Shown: positions 12,129 through 24,030 of the stretch, in pieces
Layout of the letters: each line of letters begins with the position of its first letter
How positions within the stretch are numbered: position 1 is the first letter of the stretch
Assembly (NCBI GenBank): GCA_002900995.3
Contig: CM035312.1
Location: 806,001-870,000 of the forward strand
Reading direction: 5' to 3'
DNA: 64,000 nucleotides
Source of the DNA: Ganoderma boninense
Taxonomy: Eukaryota > Basidiomycota > Agaricomycetes > Polyporales > Polyporaceae
The notes under the pieces: generated by a model
Databases searched by the model: none
What the model saw: the letters and a program-made list of their open reading frames with translations, nothing else
What the model was told of the DNA's origin: nothing
Program-made: the position numbers and the translations under genes

Positions 12129-13563
12129 TTAGCGAGAAGTGTTGAGTTCTGCGGGCATCTCTTGTCCAAGGAGACCGGCGAGGAGATTCTTGGCCGCCAA
12201 GGTGGCCATCCCCAGACGGGTTTCGTTGGTTGCGCTCCCGATATGGGGCAACACAATACACCTTGAAAGGTTACCACCAGGTCAGCATCCTCTAGTATCC
12301 CGGGGAACCAGCATACGGCACTCGGCGCATCACGCTCACCTGGGAGCCTTGACGAGGGGGTGGTCGAGCCCAACGTTAGGCTCACCCTCGACGACGTCGA
12401 TCCCCGCGCCGTACAGCCAGCCCTCGTGCAGCGCCCTCGCGAGCGCGTCCGAGTCGACGAGCGTGCCCCGCGCGGTGTTCACGAGCACCGCGGTCCTCTT
12501 CATGCCCCTCAGGAACGCCTCGTCGACGATGTGGTGCGTCGCGGGCCCCCCGGGCGCGAGCACGAACACGGCGTCGCTCTCGCGCGCGAGCTCCGCCAGC
12601 GCGACGCGGCGCACCTCGCGCACGCCGAACTTCGCCGCGAGCGCGGCGTCCGCGGCGGGGTTGGCGGGCGTGCGCGCGTTGCCCGTGTAGAGGCAGCGCG
12701 CGAAGCCGAAGGGGACGAGCCGCGCGAGCGTCGCCTGCGCGATGCGCCCGAAGCCGATGAAGCCCGCGGTGCGCGGGGCTGGGGTGAAGGTGGGGCGGGG
12801 GCGGAGGGGTCGGTCGTGATCGCGGAGAGCTGGGGGCCGCAGAAGGCGAAGGGGGACCACACGAAGTTGGGCCACTGGCAGTGGAGAAGGGGGGCGTGAG
12901 CAACGGTGTGTCCGGGTCAGCTTATCGGACATCAACACGGGACACTGTGACTTACCTGGCCGGATTGGACGATCTCGGTGGTCTCTTTGGCGTTCCTGCC
13001 CGCCATAAGGGCGAGCATGACGGAGAGGTCCGCGACGGCGTCGGTGAGGACGTCCGGCGTGTACCCGAAACGGACGCCGCGGGTCAATAGGGCCTTAAGG
13101 TCTGCGTGTTCTGGGTAGAGACGGGGCGCGGTGAGCTGGGGGTTTGTTCGGACTTTGGGGAGGAGAGCATGGCGATTGTTACCAACCGTAGCCGACAGAC
13201 ATGGTCGATACGACGCGTAGCTTTGGGCCGGCAGTGTCGAGAAGCTCGTCGTCGACCTCGACAACAAAACAGGTTAATCGGGTTTGCTCGGCGGGGGCCA
13301 GCGCTGGCAAGGGAGAACAAGGTGCACCTTTTCCGACAACATGAGGAGGATTCCCGAGGCCCCCCGTGCGTTCTCGAGCAGCCACTTGCGCTCACAGGCT
13401 TTGTTGTGCGGCCATACGACGACCTGTTAGATGTCAAAAAGTGAGGTAATTGCAAGGGACGAAGACATTGGCGACATACATCGAACTGCGGGTTATTGAG
13501 TAGCAAGGGCATGACATCTGGACCCAAGTCGCGACAAACGACGACCTTGAGTTTGTCTGCCAT
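12129..13563 (-). CDS. D-isomer-specific 2-hydroxyacid dehydrogenase (glyoxylate/hydroxypyruvate reductase-like), apparent frameshift
   Basis: NAD(P)H-dependent reductase of 2-oxoacids such as glyoxylate or hydroxypyruvate. The N-terminal catalytic half reads [20 protein letters not shown], then [25 protein letters not shown] joined to [27 protein letters not shown], and [17 protein letters not shown]. The nucleotide-binding half carries the glycine motif [16 protein letters not shown], then [18 protein letters not shown] with the active-site Arg, [10 protein letters not shown] with the Glu, and the catalytic His in [12 protein letters not shown]. Between CGPQLS and the glycine motif (about 12790-12850) the frame changes by one base with no GT in between to serve as donor. 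The + strand is full of G homopolymers there, so a one-base error or a real frameshift is likely. An alternative upstream ATG at 13650 would add 29 residues. Confidence 0.85.
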
Positions 13564-14122
13564 CGTCGACGCGCCGAGGTGGGAGGCGATGGACTGGAGT
13601 CGACCTGCGGGGGTCGATGTGAGCTGCACTGGCGGTGAGGCAAGGAGCATGCCCGTCGCCGGACTCGGGGGCAGCGAGTGACCATCGCGGTATATATTCC
13701 ACCCTCCCGGCCCGGTGGGATCGAGGCATCCCGGGCCGGACCGAGATGCTCACGGGTGCACAGCCACGCGGACATTGTCCTCGGTTTCCGTTCTCAGCTC
13801 CTGCCGCGATGATCCCAACCACCGCCTCGTGCCTTTGCGCCTTTCATTTTCTATTCATTTATTTGCCGAGCTTGGCCTTGTTGAGGCTTCAACAGGATGC
13901 CATTGCTAGGAAATTATTACCTACTATCGCCTTCCAAGTCTCGCCTGACGACAGTTGCAGCATGACGTTGGTCAATAAAGCCTACCTTCACTCTTTCAAT
14001 CACCGACATTGGCCCCCAGTGATTCTATGTGATACTCATGCCCTTACCCCGCCCTATATAGTCCTCCACGGCTAAGAGGCGGCCAATCCTGCTATCCATA
14101 TCTCCTCTCATGTTCTCCTCTC
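13564..14122. promoter_or_regulatory. Divergent promoter region, dehydrogenase / F-box gene
   Basis: A TATA-like stretch lies at about 13690-13698 (GGTATATATTCC on the + strand), properly placed for the minus-strand dehydrogenase. Another TATATA at 14055-14060 is about 65 bases before the F-box start at 14123. No ORF of interest. Confidence 0.45.
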
Positions 14123-15472
14123 ATGGCACTACGCTTCCTTCATTGCCCATCCGCTGACAGGTTACCGACTGAATTATGGAACCAAGTTTTCGCGGAGCTG
14201 CCTTACACTGAGATGTTGAGGTGTCAACTGGTGAGTACTGCTTCGCAAACTTCCTTCCAACTGTTATTTAGGCTAATGTGCGCAGGTCAGTCGCAGATTT
14301 CGGTCGATCATCCAGTCGATGCTTCGGCAATATAGGACATGGCTCAAGGCCCATGCACTCACCGACGTCGAGGACTCTCACATTCCGCTCAAGAGGCGAC
14401 GAAAAATGTTGCTCCGCTACCACCGCGCCTGGGAGAGCCTATCTCCGGAGGGAATCTCGCCCCAGGGCCTCTCTTTCTATCCGATCTCCACACACATCCC
14501 CACCCGCCAACACTCTCCGCTCGTCCTCGAGAGTGGCTGGGTTGTCGTGTCGGATTTTAGAGGTGGGCTGAGCTTCCTCAAGCTCCCGACTATTTCTAGC
14601 CCGGATGAACGTTGCAATCGCCATGCGTGGTCCATGCAGAAGCAGCTGACTTCTTCGCAGCTTCCGCCTGGCCTGATAACGTTCCAGTTCGACCCGTCGC
14701 AGGACCTCCTCATCTGTCTTGCCGTGACCAACCCAGAGGAAGAGACGTGAGCCCATCTATCACTGGGCGGTACGAGTGTGGAACTCACATGTGCTGATTT
14801 CCTAGGAAGATGGTCGTGGCGTCCGTGTCCGCCGGTGGACAGTCGCATCCACTTGCCCGCGATCCTGTCTTTGACGCGGGAATCGGGGAGGCGGACGAGA
14901 TCAATAGTTTCCGGATACATAAGGACCTCGTAGCGCTCTACACCGGTGCTGACGACGAGCGGATCCTCCAAGTCTGGAACTGGAAGACTGGTCAACTCCT
15001 CATGGTATGACATTTTACCTCATCCTTTATCAACAATCCCCTCCCCCCTTACTTAGCCTGATCTGGCATCGTGCCCTACTACAGACCAGGGAAAGCTTCG
15101 ACGCGTGGGGCGACACCGTGACCTTCGTCGGCGACAACGTCCTGCTCCTCGCCCAAGAGTGCTATATCCACCTCTTCGTCTTCGCCGCAGACGGCCTCGC
15201 GTGCACCTGCGACCTCGGCCTCCCGCGCTTCTCCGAAGACGCCGGCGTGCAGCTCTGGACGACCGTCTCGAACCCATTCAACAGCGCCCCCGCTCCGGGC
15301 CACGCCTTTGCGCCCGACCCCGCCGACAGCGTCGTCGTCGTCAACATGGCGCGCGCCATGCCCGGCGCCGACGCCCACACCAAGTGCTCTCTCCTCCTCG
15401 CGATCCGCCTCGCGGGGCTCATGACGCAGGCCGCCCGCGCCCTCCTCTCGCGTGTCGTCCCCACCGCCGAGC

Positions 15473-15511
<39 letters not shown>

Positions 15512-16118
15512 ACGCCAGCGAGCCCGCCACGCCATCCAAGCTGGGCGTGCCTTGGGCGGAGTGGGGCCCCGCGCACACGCGCTTCGTCGTCGTTCCCGAG
15601 ACGTGGGAGGCGCCGTCGACGTTCGGCCGCCGCTGCGCGCTCGCGTACCACACCGACGCGGGCACGCCCGAGCTCGCGCTGTTCGACTTCGGGCTCGACG
15701 CGCCGCAGCTCGCAATGGGCGCGCGCACGCACGCCCTCGGGGCCGGGTGGAGCGCGGAGGTCCTCCCCGCGCCCGCGGCGGTGGACATGCGCGTGTGGTT
15801 CGAGGACGAGGACGAGGCGTGGGTCGAGAGCGAGCTGCCGTGCCGCGTGCGCAGGCGGCGCCTCCCGCCCGAGGACGGGGACCAGAAGGTCGTTGCGGCG
15901 ATGGTGTGGGAGGATGGGATTATACTCAAGGTGAGTGGGTCCTCAGGAGAGAGAGAGAGAGAAACGCACGCTAGCTGACTGTCCGCCGCTCTGTCCAGAC
16001 ATCTCGCGGGAGTCAGTGTGACTACGTGTCCATGTCGCTGCACGCCCAGCCCCCTTCATTTGTGTCTGAATCAATGGTACCACCGCTCCCGCCCGCCCCG
16101 ACTCGTGGTGGTATGTAG
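14123..16118 (+). CDS. F-box domain protein
   Basis: Likely substrate-recognition subunit of an SCF ubiquitin ligase. The first 45 residues fit an F-box: LPTELWNQVFAELPYTEML, then RCQL spliced to VSRRFRSIIQ. The remainder has no domain I recognise, though alternating WD-like phrases (VWNWKTGQLLM) resemble the degenerate beta-propeller C-termini of basidiomycete F-box proteins. Exons 14123-14230, 14286-14746, 14806-15004, 15085-15930 and 15999-16118 keep the frame. The last exon reads TSRGSQCDYVSMSLHAQPP and ends in APTRGGM. A tandem GACACC repeat at about 15475-15505 encodes an Asp-Thr run within an acidic loop. Exon 4 is markedly more GC-rich than exons 1-3. Confidence 0.8.
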
Positions 16119-16506
16119 GGTAAGGTCTCTCCGAGGCAGAGTTGTAGCAGTTGAGCGACTTCTTTCTTCTCCATGGTCATTATTTCTAGCCATCGATTGA
16201 TACGGACTCCTCCCGACTCGGACGGTTACACGTTACACATCTCATGTCAATTGAACACTCTATCCAGGACTATGCACTATGCTCAATTATGATTATGTGT
16301 TCCCTACATCCGGGAAACCATATGATACTGTACACGTACATTATACGAACGTCTATTACATATGCTACAGAGATTTCGTATGCCTGTTACTAGTACTATC
16401 CGTACAGTGGACGAAACACGTCAGATGCGTCAGACAGAACTGAAATGCGATGCAAACAGAACGCGAACAACGCGCGCGCCAAACCGCCTGGCATATTTAG
16501 TCCGCG
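16119..16506. other. Convergent 3' intergenic region
   Basis: AT-rich sequence between the F-box and potassium-channel stop codons. No ORF, repeat or RNA gene seen. Confidence 0.5.
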
Positions 16507-19500
16507 TTAGCCACCAGAGGGGCCCACAGAAGAAGAGTCCGAAACATCAACATCCGACAACGAAGACGACGACGAAGCGGACCGGTCCCTGCCCATGCTC
16601 CTGCCACTGACCCGCGAAACGGCGCTGGAAAGGAAAAACCTATGCTCGTGCCCCTTCGGCCCGCGGACCGACGTCTCCGAGCCTGTCCGCGGTATACCCT
16701 CGACGGGAGGACGGGGACCGTTCGTCCGCGGCTCCGAGTGCGCTCGGACAGTGTGCGTGAGGTAGGTGGCGGCGGCGTCGTGCCGTTTCTGGTCGAGTTG
16801 GTCGAAGGCGAAGGCGGTGGGCCGGCGCGGGAGGCTGTTCCGCCCGCGGCCCTTCTCCTTCTCCCTCTGTTCCTGACGGACGAGCGTGGCGAGCGCATCG
16901 CGCTCGGTGAGGGCCAGCAGGGCCTTCTCGGCGGCGCCGACGAGCTTCTTGAGGTTCCCTGTGTGCGTTGCATCATCGTTAGTGCCGGACAAGGGTTGAA
17001 CACAGTGAAAGGCGTGAACGTACGTTCGAGACCAAGCATGAACAGCGTCTGCAGCAGGACGTCAGTGAGCATGAGGACAAAAACCACGCCGGAAAACAAG
17101 TATACGCACCTTCCTCGCATCTTCGTCTTGCAGGATCTCCGACTTCAGCCTCTCGCTGATACCCTCGATATCGGCAAGCTCGTCGAGGAGTTTCCTCATG
17201 TCAGGCGGCACCTTCACCGTGCCGATGTCGACGCCCGCCTCGACCAGCCCCTCGATCTCCCCTGGTGACCCGGAGACGAAGAAGCTCATGTAGTCACGGA
17301 ACGTCTTAGCGTTGCGGACGACATCGCACGGGAGCAGCTCCAGCTCGCGCTGTGTCTTCTCCTGGGCTTCTTGGAGGCGCACAATGTTTGTTTTTGTGGC
17401 GCAGCGGAGGGGGCCTGGGTTCTTGTGGAGGGCGGTGAGCGGGTGCTTGACGTCCAGGACCTGTTTATTGCTGTTGCGATAGTTCTTCACTGCCTTATCG
17501 AAGACGCGTGAATGGAGCGCGCTCTTGTACCGGGACGAGCCTGCTTCTTGCAGGACTAGGTAAAGGGTGAGAAGTGTGAGGGTTGACAACATGGACAGCA
17601 GAAGAGAAGATGCTTACCGGATACGAGGATAGTCAGAGTACCGACACCGAACAGAGCCCAGAAGACGAATATAGACCGGCCGGCTGGGGTTACCGGATAG
17701 TAGTCGCCATATCCTGTCGTGGTGAAAGCGATGAAGCCTATGGGGATATAATCAGCTCCAGGAGCTCTAGAACAAGACGCATGCAACTTACAAAAATAGA
17801 TCCCTACGCCGAACGTCCACCCCTCCGTGGCACAGAAAATGCCAGCCCCGGCCTATATCACGGTCGTGCGTGTCAAACTCAGATAATGCGATAAAAACGA
17901 ACTAGATGGTACATACCAACCAGAAGACCAGGAAGAGCGACCACGCAATCGTGAGCTGCGACGGTCAACATCAGGGACCTGCGCGCGATTTCCAGGGAAG
18001 ACAAGACACACCTTCGCATAGTACGCCCGCTTCTCCTCCTGCGCCGACGCCTCCTTCAGCTTCTCGTAGTTCCACGCCGGCCGCTGTCCCGCGTCCCGCG
18101 CGTACTCCTTGAGCCACCTCGTCGTCGGATGCTTGCTCGCGTCGCCCGGCAACGAGGCGGCCGTCGACGTCCGCCACGGGCGGCGCGCGCTCGACTGCGG
18201 AGTGTGCGGCGGCGGGCGGTTCGGGTGCTCCACGGCTGCCTCCTCGGCGTATGCGCTTTGCGAGCGCCGCGGCGGGTGCATGCTGTGGCCGGACACCACG
18301 AGGCCGAACTTGGTGAGCATCGCGGCCATGCGGCCGAGCTGCGCCTGCGTGGGAGTCTCGGCGTGCCCGACCCACCCGCTCGAGAGCGCGTGCTGGAGCG
18401 CGGCGGTGCGCGTGTCCTGCACGGCGTGGACGACGCCGAGCGCGTCGGTCGCCGCGGCCGCGTTGAGGTGCGCGAGGAGCTCGGGCATCGGCGCGTGGTG
18501 CAGCTCCTCGTGGCGCGGCCCGAGGTCGCAGAACATCTCGAGCGGGACGCCCGCCTCGAGCGCGGCCTCCTCGAGCTGTGCGTTGCTGAGGGCTTCGACG
18601 TTGAGGTGCTGCTTGCGGTGTTTGGGGTGGAGCACGGAGTCCGCGCTCGCCGTCCGCTTGATCTTTGTCCCGACGCGCTTGAAGAACGGCAAATTCACGC
18701 CCATGTCGAGCCCGAGCACGCGGAGCACGTCCCCGTCGGCCTTGTGCGCGTCGTCCACCCAGATGGGCTCGTCCATCTCGCGGAGGCGGAACTCGACGGC
18801 GCGGCGCCAGCGGGCCTCCCACCGGCGGAAGCGGCGCGCGTCGCGGCGCCGTTCGCGGAGGTTGCGGACACGACGCCGGTAGCCGATCTCCAGGCCTTCC
18901 ATAATCGTCTCCCGACACATTGCGATGGCCACACCAATAGTGATGACACCGAAAGAGATGAAAAGACACGTCCAGACCCTCGCGCCAGTCGTCACCGGGA
19001 CGATATCGCCGAAACCGATGGTCTCAATCGAGACGACTGTAAAGTAGAGGCCGTCGATGTAGGTGAGGTGCAGAATGACAGAGCTCAAGAACCCGCAGAA
19101 TGCAATGTAGAGAAGAAGGACCATGACGAGGATGACAAGTGCACGCTGTTTACGCGTTAAGCCACTACCTGAAGACGAAGGGTATCCGTGAGTCAACCAT
19201 AAGTATAACGCACGCCCTGGGTGGACGACGAACCTCGTTTAGCGAACTCGGGCGTACGAATAAAGTCCGCAATCAGTAAGACGTTTGTGATAGTGGATAT
19301 TGCAGTGGAGCACAACGTCGACCAGAAAGCTTGGCCGTATGTGTAGCCGTCGTCGAAGCGATGCTCGACACCAAAAACAGTGATGGTGACAATATTGATG
19401 ACGTCTGCGACAATGAGCGTCCAAGAAGGTATGCAAGCTTGCAAGAGACGCTCACCATGGACTGTCAGGAAAACGAAACAAAGCAGAGTCACGGTTTTAA

Positions 19501-20080
19501 TCCTGATCTCGAGGAACCGCAGGATCAGCATGAGGTTCGCGATGCCAACGCAGGCCATGGAGAAGGCCACACCAATGTCCAGGATGGGAGGATTAGGTTG
19601 CACTGCGACGGTTTGGTTGTTTTCGGTCTTGATGTACCATTTCTGCGTGAATCCTGGGATCTCGAGAAGTATAGAGAAGGGTATGATGGTGCCCGCGACA
19701 ATTGGAATCCACCGATAATTGGGGACAAAGTTGTCTAGATCCACAAGCCGTTCGTCAGAAGGCCAGACATAGTCTTTGAACCTTTTCAGAACAGAGGGAG
19801 CGGCCTGAGATAGATCGCCAGAGGAGCTAAGGCCAGAGGCGGCGGTGCGAGTGGCGCTCGAATAGACACGTCGGAAGCGACGAGGGGGGGTATCTGATGT
19901 GAGAATATCATGAGAGGAATGATCGTGGCCTTCGCCGTCAGAGTCTTCGTGGCCAGAATCGTTGGAGAGATCTGAATCTCGACGAACCGCCTTCTCGGGA
20001 TCATAGTCATGATTGCGGGATTGGCGGTGAAACAAGTGGGTAAAGAACATCGCTGGCGCAGTGAGAGAAAAAAGACCCAT
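16507..20080 (-). CDS. TOK1: Outward-rectifying two-pore-domain potassium channel, TOK1 family
   Basis: Plasma-membrane K+ channel of the fungus-specific TOK class with eight membrane segments and two pore loops. The N-terminal exon (from ATG 20080) has an acidic cytosolic tail and four hydrophobic helices, including WIPIVAGTIIPFSILLEIPG and SWTLIVADVINIVTITVFG. It splices within the codon after EFAKRG to SGLTRKQRALVILVMVLLLY. Pore 1 has filter TIGFGD in SIETIGFGDIVPVTTGA and pore 2 has TTGYGD in AFTTTGYGDYYPVTPAG. The two pores are separated by a long charged cytosolic stretch (VRNLRERRRDARRFRRWEAR) that is larger than in yeast TOK1. A long C-terminal regulatory tail follows (starting VLQEAGSSRYKSALHSRVF), and the last exon ends in a Ser-rich acidic segment closing with SVGPSGG. 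Exon boundaries around 17550-17960 and 16980-17110 are approximate. Confidence 0.93.
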
Positions 20081-20873
20081 TGCGATGGCAGGCGAGAGAC
20101 GGGTTTAATGCTGGACGGATGGAGGCCGGGGTGGAGGTCTAAATAAATCATGACAGCCTAAGATGAAGTGTGGGTGAGCTGGAGAAGTTGGCAGGCGTAC
20201 CTCATTGGCTCCTGGTGGAGTGTAGGGTGAAGGAGAGAAGGCGATAACGAGGCATGTCCTGGCAAAGAGGCGACGGAGTTCCGGCAAAGTCGACCGGGAG
20301 GGAAGGTAGTGTTGCAGTTGAAGGTCCGAGAGTTATTGTTGGAACGACTCCGCAGTGTGATCCGAGTGATTGGAAGATGACGTACGAGAGCAGACCACAG
20401 CGTGGATAGGACGGCAGCAGGCAGAGTGGGGAGGCGTGCTGAAGAGGGAGAGAAGATGGTGGTGGAGAGAGGAGGGCAGAGAACTGATAAAATGCGTCGT
20501 CAGAAGACAAATTTGGATTTCTCGATCGTCACATTGTTGCGTTCGCAATGTCACCGCTGTGTCTCGGGGTGTTACTGGTCTGTGACAGTGCTTAAAACGT
20601 TGAGAGAGGATTGAAACGTGTGCAAACGGAGTGGATGTGAGTATATGCGCGACGGACGGGTGCTAGTGAGGACACTAGAGTGACTAGGCTGACTGGCCAT
20701 GCACAAGTGGAGTCTGCACACAGGAGCCCCATTCGCCATTCGCTCCACCTCGCCTGCCGCCCGTCCGAAAAAGGCATATCAGGTTTGAAACTTATGGGCG
20801 CCTAACAACTTTGCCTTCCTCGTCGCCGTCGACCGTACACATCCCCACCACCGTCGACGTGTCCCTAGCGAGC
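20081..20873. promoter_or_regulatory. Divergent promoter region, TOK1 / orotate phosphoribosyltransferase
   Basis: Nearly 800 bases between two outward-facing genes. Short ORFs here have no recognisable features. No clear TATA element was seen near either start. Confidence 0.4.
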
Positions 20874-21683
20874 ATGTCTCTCGAAAAGTATCAGACAGAG
20901 CTCATCGAGCACGCCATGGCCGTCGGCGCCCTCAAGTTCGGCACCTTCACCCTCAAGTCAGGCCGGTCCGTCCCCTCCCCCACGCCCATCTCCTGAGCCA
21001 CCTCTCAATCTTGCTTCCCATCTCGCTTTCACTCCCATTCGCGCGCACAATCGTATCCGCACGCATATCATCCCTGCCTATCCAGCTCATCGCCCTACTT
21101 CTTCAATGCCGGGCTCCTCGCCTCGGGACCCGTCCTGGACACCCTTTGTTCCGCCTACGCCGCGACGATCGCCGCCGCCCTCAAGTCCACACCCGGGCTC
21201 CCCGAATTCGACGTCCTCTTCGGCCCTGCGTACAAGGGCATCCCCTTCGCCGCCGGCACCGCCCTCCTCCTCCACCGCGACCACCAGCTCGCGGTCGACT
21301 TCGCGTACGACCGCAAGGAGGCTAAGGATCACGGCGAGGGAGGCATCACCGTCGGCGCCCCCATCCGCGGCAAACGCGTCCTCGTCCTCGACGACGTCGC
21401 CACCGCCGGCACCGCAATCCGCGGCGCGATCGGCACCGTCACCCGAGAGGGCGGCAAGGTCGTTGGTGCTGTGCTTATGCTGGACCGACAGGAGGTCGGC
21501 AAGGACTCCGGCCGCAGCATGGTTGCGGAGGTCGAGGAGCTCCTGGGGGGCAAGGGCCGCGTATCGACGATCCTCAAGATGCACGATCTCATGGCCTGGC
21601 TGCGCGCGCACGGCCGGACGGAGGAACTTGAGAGGATGCAGGCGTACTGGGAGCAGTACGGCGCGAAGGATGCCGTTGCGTGA
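20874..21683 (+). CDS. URA5: Orotate phosphoribosyltransferase
   Basis: Cytosolic pyrimidine biosynthesis enzyme that converts orotate plus PRPP to orotidine 5'-phosphate. Exon 1 (20874-20965) encodes MSLEKYQTELIEHAMAVGAL and FGTFTLKSG. A 120 nt intron with donor GTCCGT follows, and exon 2 (21086-21683) begins RSSPYFFNAGLLASGPVLD. Diagnostic segments are DVLFGPAYKGIPFA, AYDRKEAKDHGEGG and the PRPP-binding motif VLVLDDVATAGTAIR. The C-terminus is MQAYWEQYGAKDAVA. The spliced length is about 230 aa, as in yeast URA5. The intron falls inside the conserved SGR-SPYF segment. Confidence 0.96.
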
Positions 21684-22588
21684 GGATCGAGTGCACGCGG
21701 ATCTGGGGACCCGCTGTGGAGCTCGGATAGACCAAAATGTGGGGAAGACCAGATTGGAAGGGTTGACGGTGCTCAAAATTGCCGGCACCTTTGAAGAAGT
21801 GGTTTCGAAGCAGGCTTGTATGGTATACCGGTATCAGACACGAACATGGGGCTACTTGCCCACGCTTTCTGTCTAGTTAGTCGAGGACTGAAACCGGAAA
21901 CTCGGTCCTCGCCCCGGAGGAAACCAGGGTTTGTGCGGCACTGTAATGAAAGTCAAAGTCAAAGTCATAGAGCATGATGATAGACCCACAAATACACCTA
22001 TATCACTCCCTGAAGACAAACATGCAGAGTTTAGAACATAGGGAATATAGCTACCCGCTTCCGGTGTCCGACAGCGAAACTCACGCATCTCCCTGTGCAT
22101 GTTCTCCCGTTCTGCGCCCGCCCGCCTGCACACGACCTTGCGCAGGATGGTCAGGCCAGAACGGGCCTCAAGCGAATTTGTATTGAGTCCGGAGCTGCGC
22201 AATTTGTGCCTCTACGTTCAGGATGCGGGACGCTTCGGTAACCTGGTGGAAGCACGGCGTGAACACGACGGGGAGATCGCACTGCCAAGTTAAACCCGCT
22301 TTGTTGTGGACGCTACGACGGCGTTTTGCGCGCAGCGCACACGACCGTGTTCAGAAAGCTAATGCCATGTTGACACCTATCGGCCGCATAAGTTAAGTAC
22401 CCGTTCGCCTACACAAGAAGAGATGAACATCAACGTGAAGAAGGTTGGTCCGAACTCCAAATCGGCAGAGCCGGCCCACATCCATCCATCCATCCATCCA
22501 TCCATCCACCGACTGAACCATCCAGCACTCAGCGTTCCGCACGCATCCGGAGAACCCCACGCACCCGCACCCGCACCCGCCGTCAACC
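21684..22588. other. Convergent 3' intergenic region with microsatellite
   Basis: Lies between the URA5 stop and the first Derlin stop. No gene seen. It holds a tetranucleotide repeat near its right end, listed separately. Confidence 0.5.
22480..22508. repeat. (ATCC)7 microsatellite
   Basis: Seven uninterrupted ATCC units, read directly. They lie about 80 bases beyond the stop codon of the minus-strand Derlin gene, probably in its 3' UTR. Confidence 0.95.
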
Positions 22589-23652
22589 TCAGTCCCCAAG
22601 CCTGCGCCCCCCTCCCCAGTTCTTGATCCCGGTCCCCCTGGCCGCGTTCTCCCGCACTCGCGCAGGGGGCTCGACGTACACCCCGCCGCCCAAGTTCCTT
22701 CTGCGGCCGTCCTCGCCCATGAGCGAGCGCACGAACCACGGCGCGCGCGCCCAGGGCCGCAGCGCGTCCGTGTCCCACACGCCCCACCACCAGAGGTGCG
22801 CGACGACGGCGCCCGAGATGCTGACGGCGGCGGCGTGCGGGCCGAGGTTGAGGTAGTCCATGAGGATGTAGACGTACGGCAGGTACTTGACGGGGAGCGT
22901 GACGAGCCCCCAGAAGGACGTCTGCGCGCCGGCGGGCGCGAGCGCGCAGGAGAGGTAGATGAGCGCCATGAGGAAGGCGTGCGTGTGTGTGGCGGAGCCG
23001 AGGGGCAGGTTGAGGATCTGTGGTGCGGAGGTGCAGGGTTGGATGTTTAGTGGCGGCGGCGTGACGATTTGGGTGGGGAGACGAGGGGGAAGGGGTGAGG
23101 AGATGACGTACGAGGATGTTTAGGCAGACGAGGAAGAGCTGCCATGCGTAGTCGGCGGAGCTGACCGGGAAGTGGTGGGACTCAATGTCGATCGAGTTTC
23201 GACTGTGCACGGGCTCAGCGTGAGCGGGACCAGAAAGGCGGGGGACACGTACTAGAACATGACAACTTCAATAATGAAACTGATTGGTCTCATATCTTCC
23301 ACTGGTTGTCAGTCAATGGACGGTGAGTGTGAACGGTAAGCGCACCTCCGATGAAGAAGCTTGTGAACGGTCTCCATATCTAGTCAAAGCACTGTGTTGA
23401 GCTTCCGGCTTGAACCAGGCGTACAAACCAACAGAAGACAGAAACCCGTGTATGTGCGCCGTGTGGGGCTTCTGTAGAGCTACCATTCCAAAAACTCACC
23501 TGACCAGTTGTGAGGATCCGTTTGCCCGTAAACATGACGCTCCCAAACGACACAGCTTCCAGCTTGATGGACAGCGTAATGGTCACTAGTGCACCACACA
23601 AGAATCGGGTTACTGGAGGTATCTTCCGAATGTCGTCCATTAACGTGGCCAT
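22589..23652 (-). CDS. Derlin family protein (ERAD), divergent tandem copy A
   Basis: Rhomboid-pseudoprotease-like ER membrane protein that helps retrotranslocate misfolded proteins. It starts MATLMDDIRKIPPVTRFLCG, matching the Derlin N-terminus. Exon 1 then departs from the family: the VSPYKLLFVRELVTQRYE segment of copy B is replaced by VSFGSVMFTGKRILTTGQ. Later exons return to the family: WRPFTSFFIGG, ISFIIEVVMF, RNSIDIESHHFPVSSADYAW, then LIYLSCALAPAGAQTSFWGL, PVKYLPYVYILMDYLNLGP, and a WWWGVWDTDALRPW segment. The tail is hydrophilic and ends NWGGGRRLGD. Exon structure matches copy B, including a split of the codon after VVMF. The last exon is very GC-rich. There is no catalytic Ser/His dyad, as expected for Derlins. 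Confidence 0.88.
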
Positions 23653-24030
23653 GTTGTAGGAAGTGAGGCTGTAAAGGTGTGGGTGGTGGATGCAGTCAGT
23701 GAAAGGTACGGTTTGTTCAGCCAGCTACGCCTGCCAAGCAGCGACGGCCAGTCGAGAACGAAACAAGGTCGGCACCGTCAATGACTTGGACGGGTGCTGA
23801 ATGCTGTACACCCGAAGCATACCGCGGGAATGGGAAGATGAACACGCTTCCATTGTGTCTGCGGTCACATACGGGCATCTCGAATACGGTACTCGCATCT
23901 CACTAGCGACAGAACCGTAAGAAGATCTGTCAAAGCTTCAAGCGGAGACACAATGGCAGTCGCGCACCTCTTCCCCAACGTCTACAATCCATCTTCATCT
24001 CCCTCTCTCTCCCAGTGCTCATGCTCGTGC
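23653..24030. promoter_or_regulatory. Spacer between tandem Derlin genes
   Basis: 378 bases upstream of copy A and downstream of copy B. No ORF or repeat recognised. Confidence 0.4.

Noticed and set aside
15105..15974. Long Arg-rich ORFs overlapping the F-box gene and its reverse strand
   Set aside because: They are frame shadows of a very GC-rich exon. Their composition is extreme in Arg/Ala and they show no conserved motif, whereas the chosen frame continues the protein.
17971..19160. Large ORFs on both strands inside the potassium-channel gene
   Set aside because: Shadows of the GC-rich cytosolic region. Only the minus-strand frame carries the pore motifs and membrane helices.
22393..22599. 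ORF with repeated MDGW units
   Set aside because: Translation of the ATCC microsatellite beyond the Derlin stop codon; no evidence of coding.
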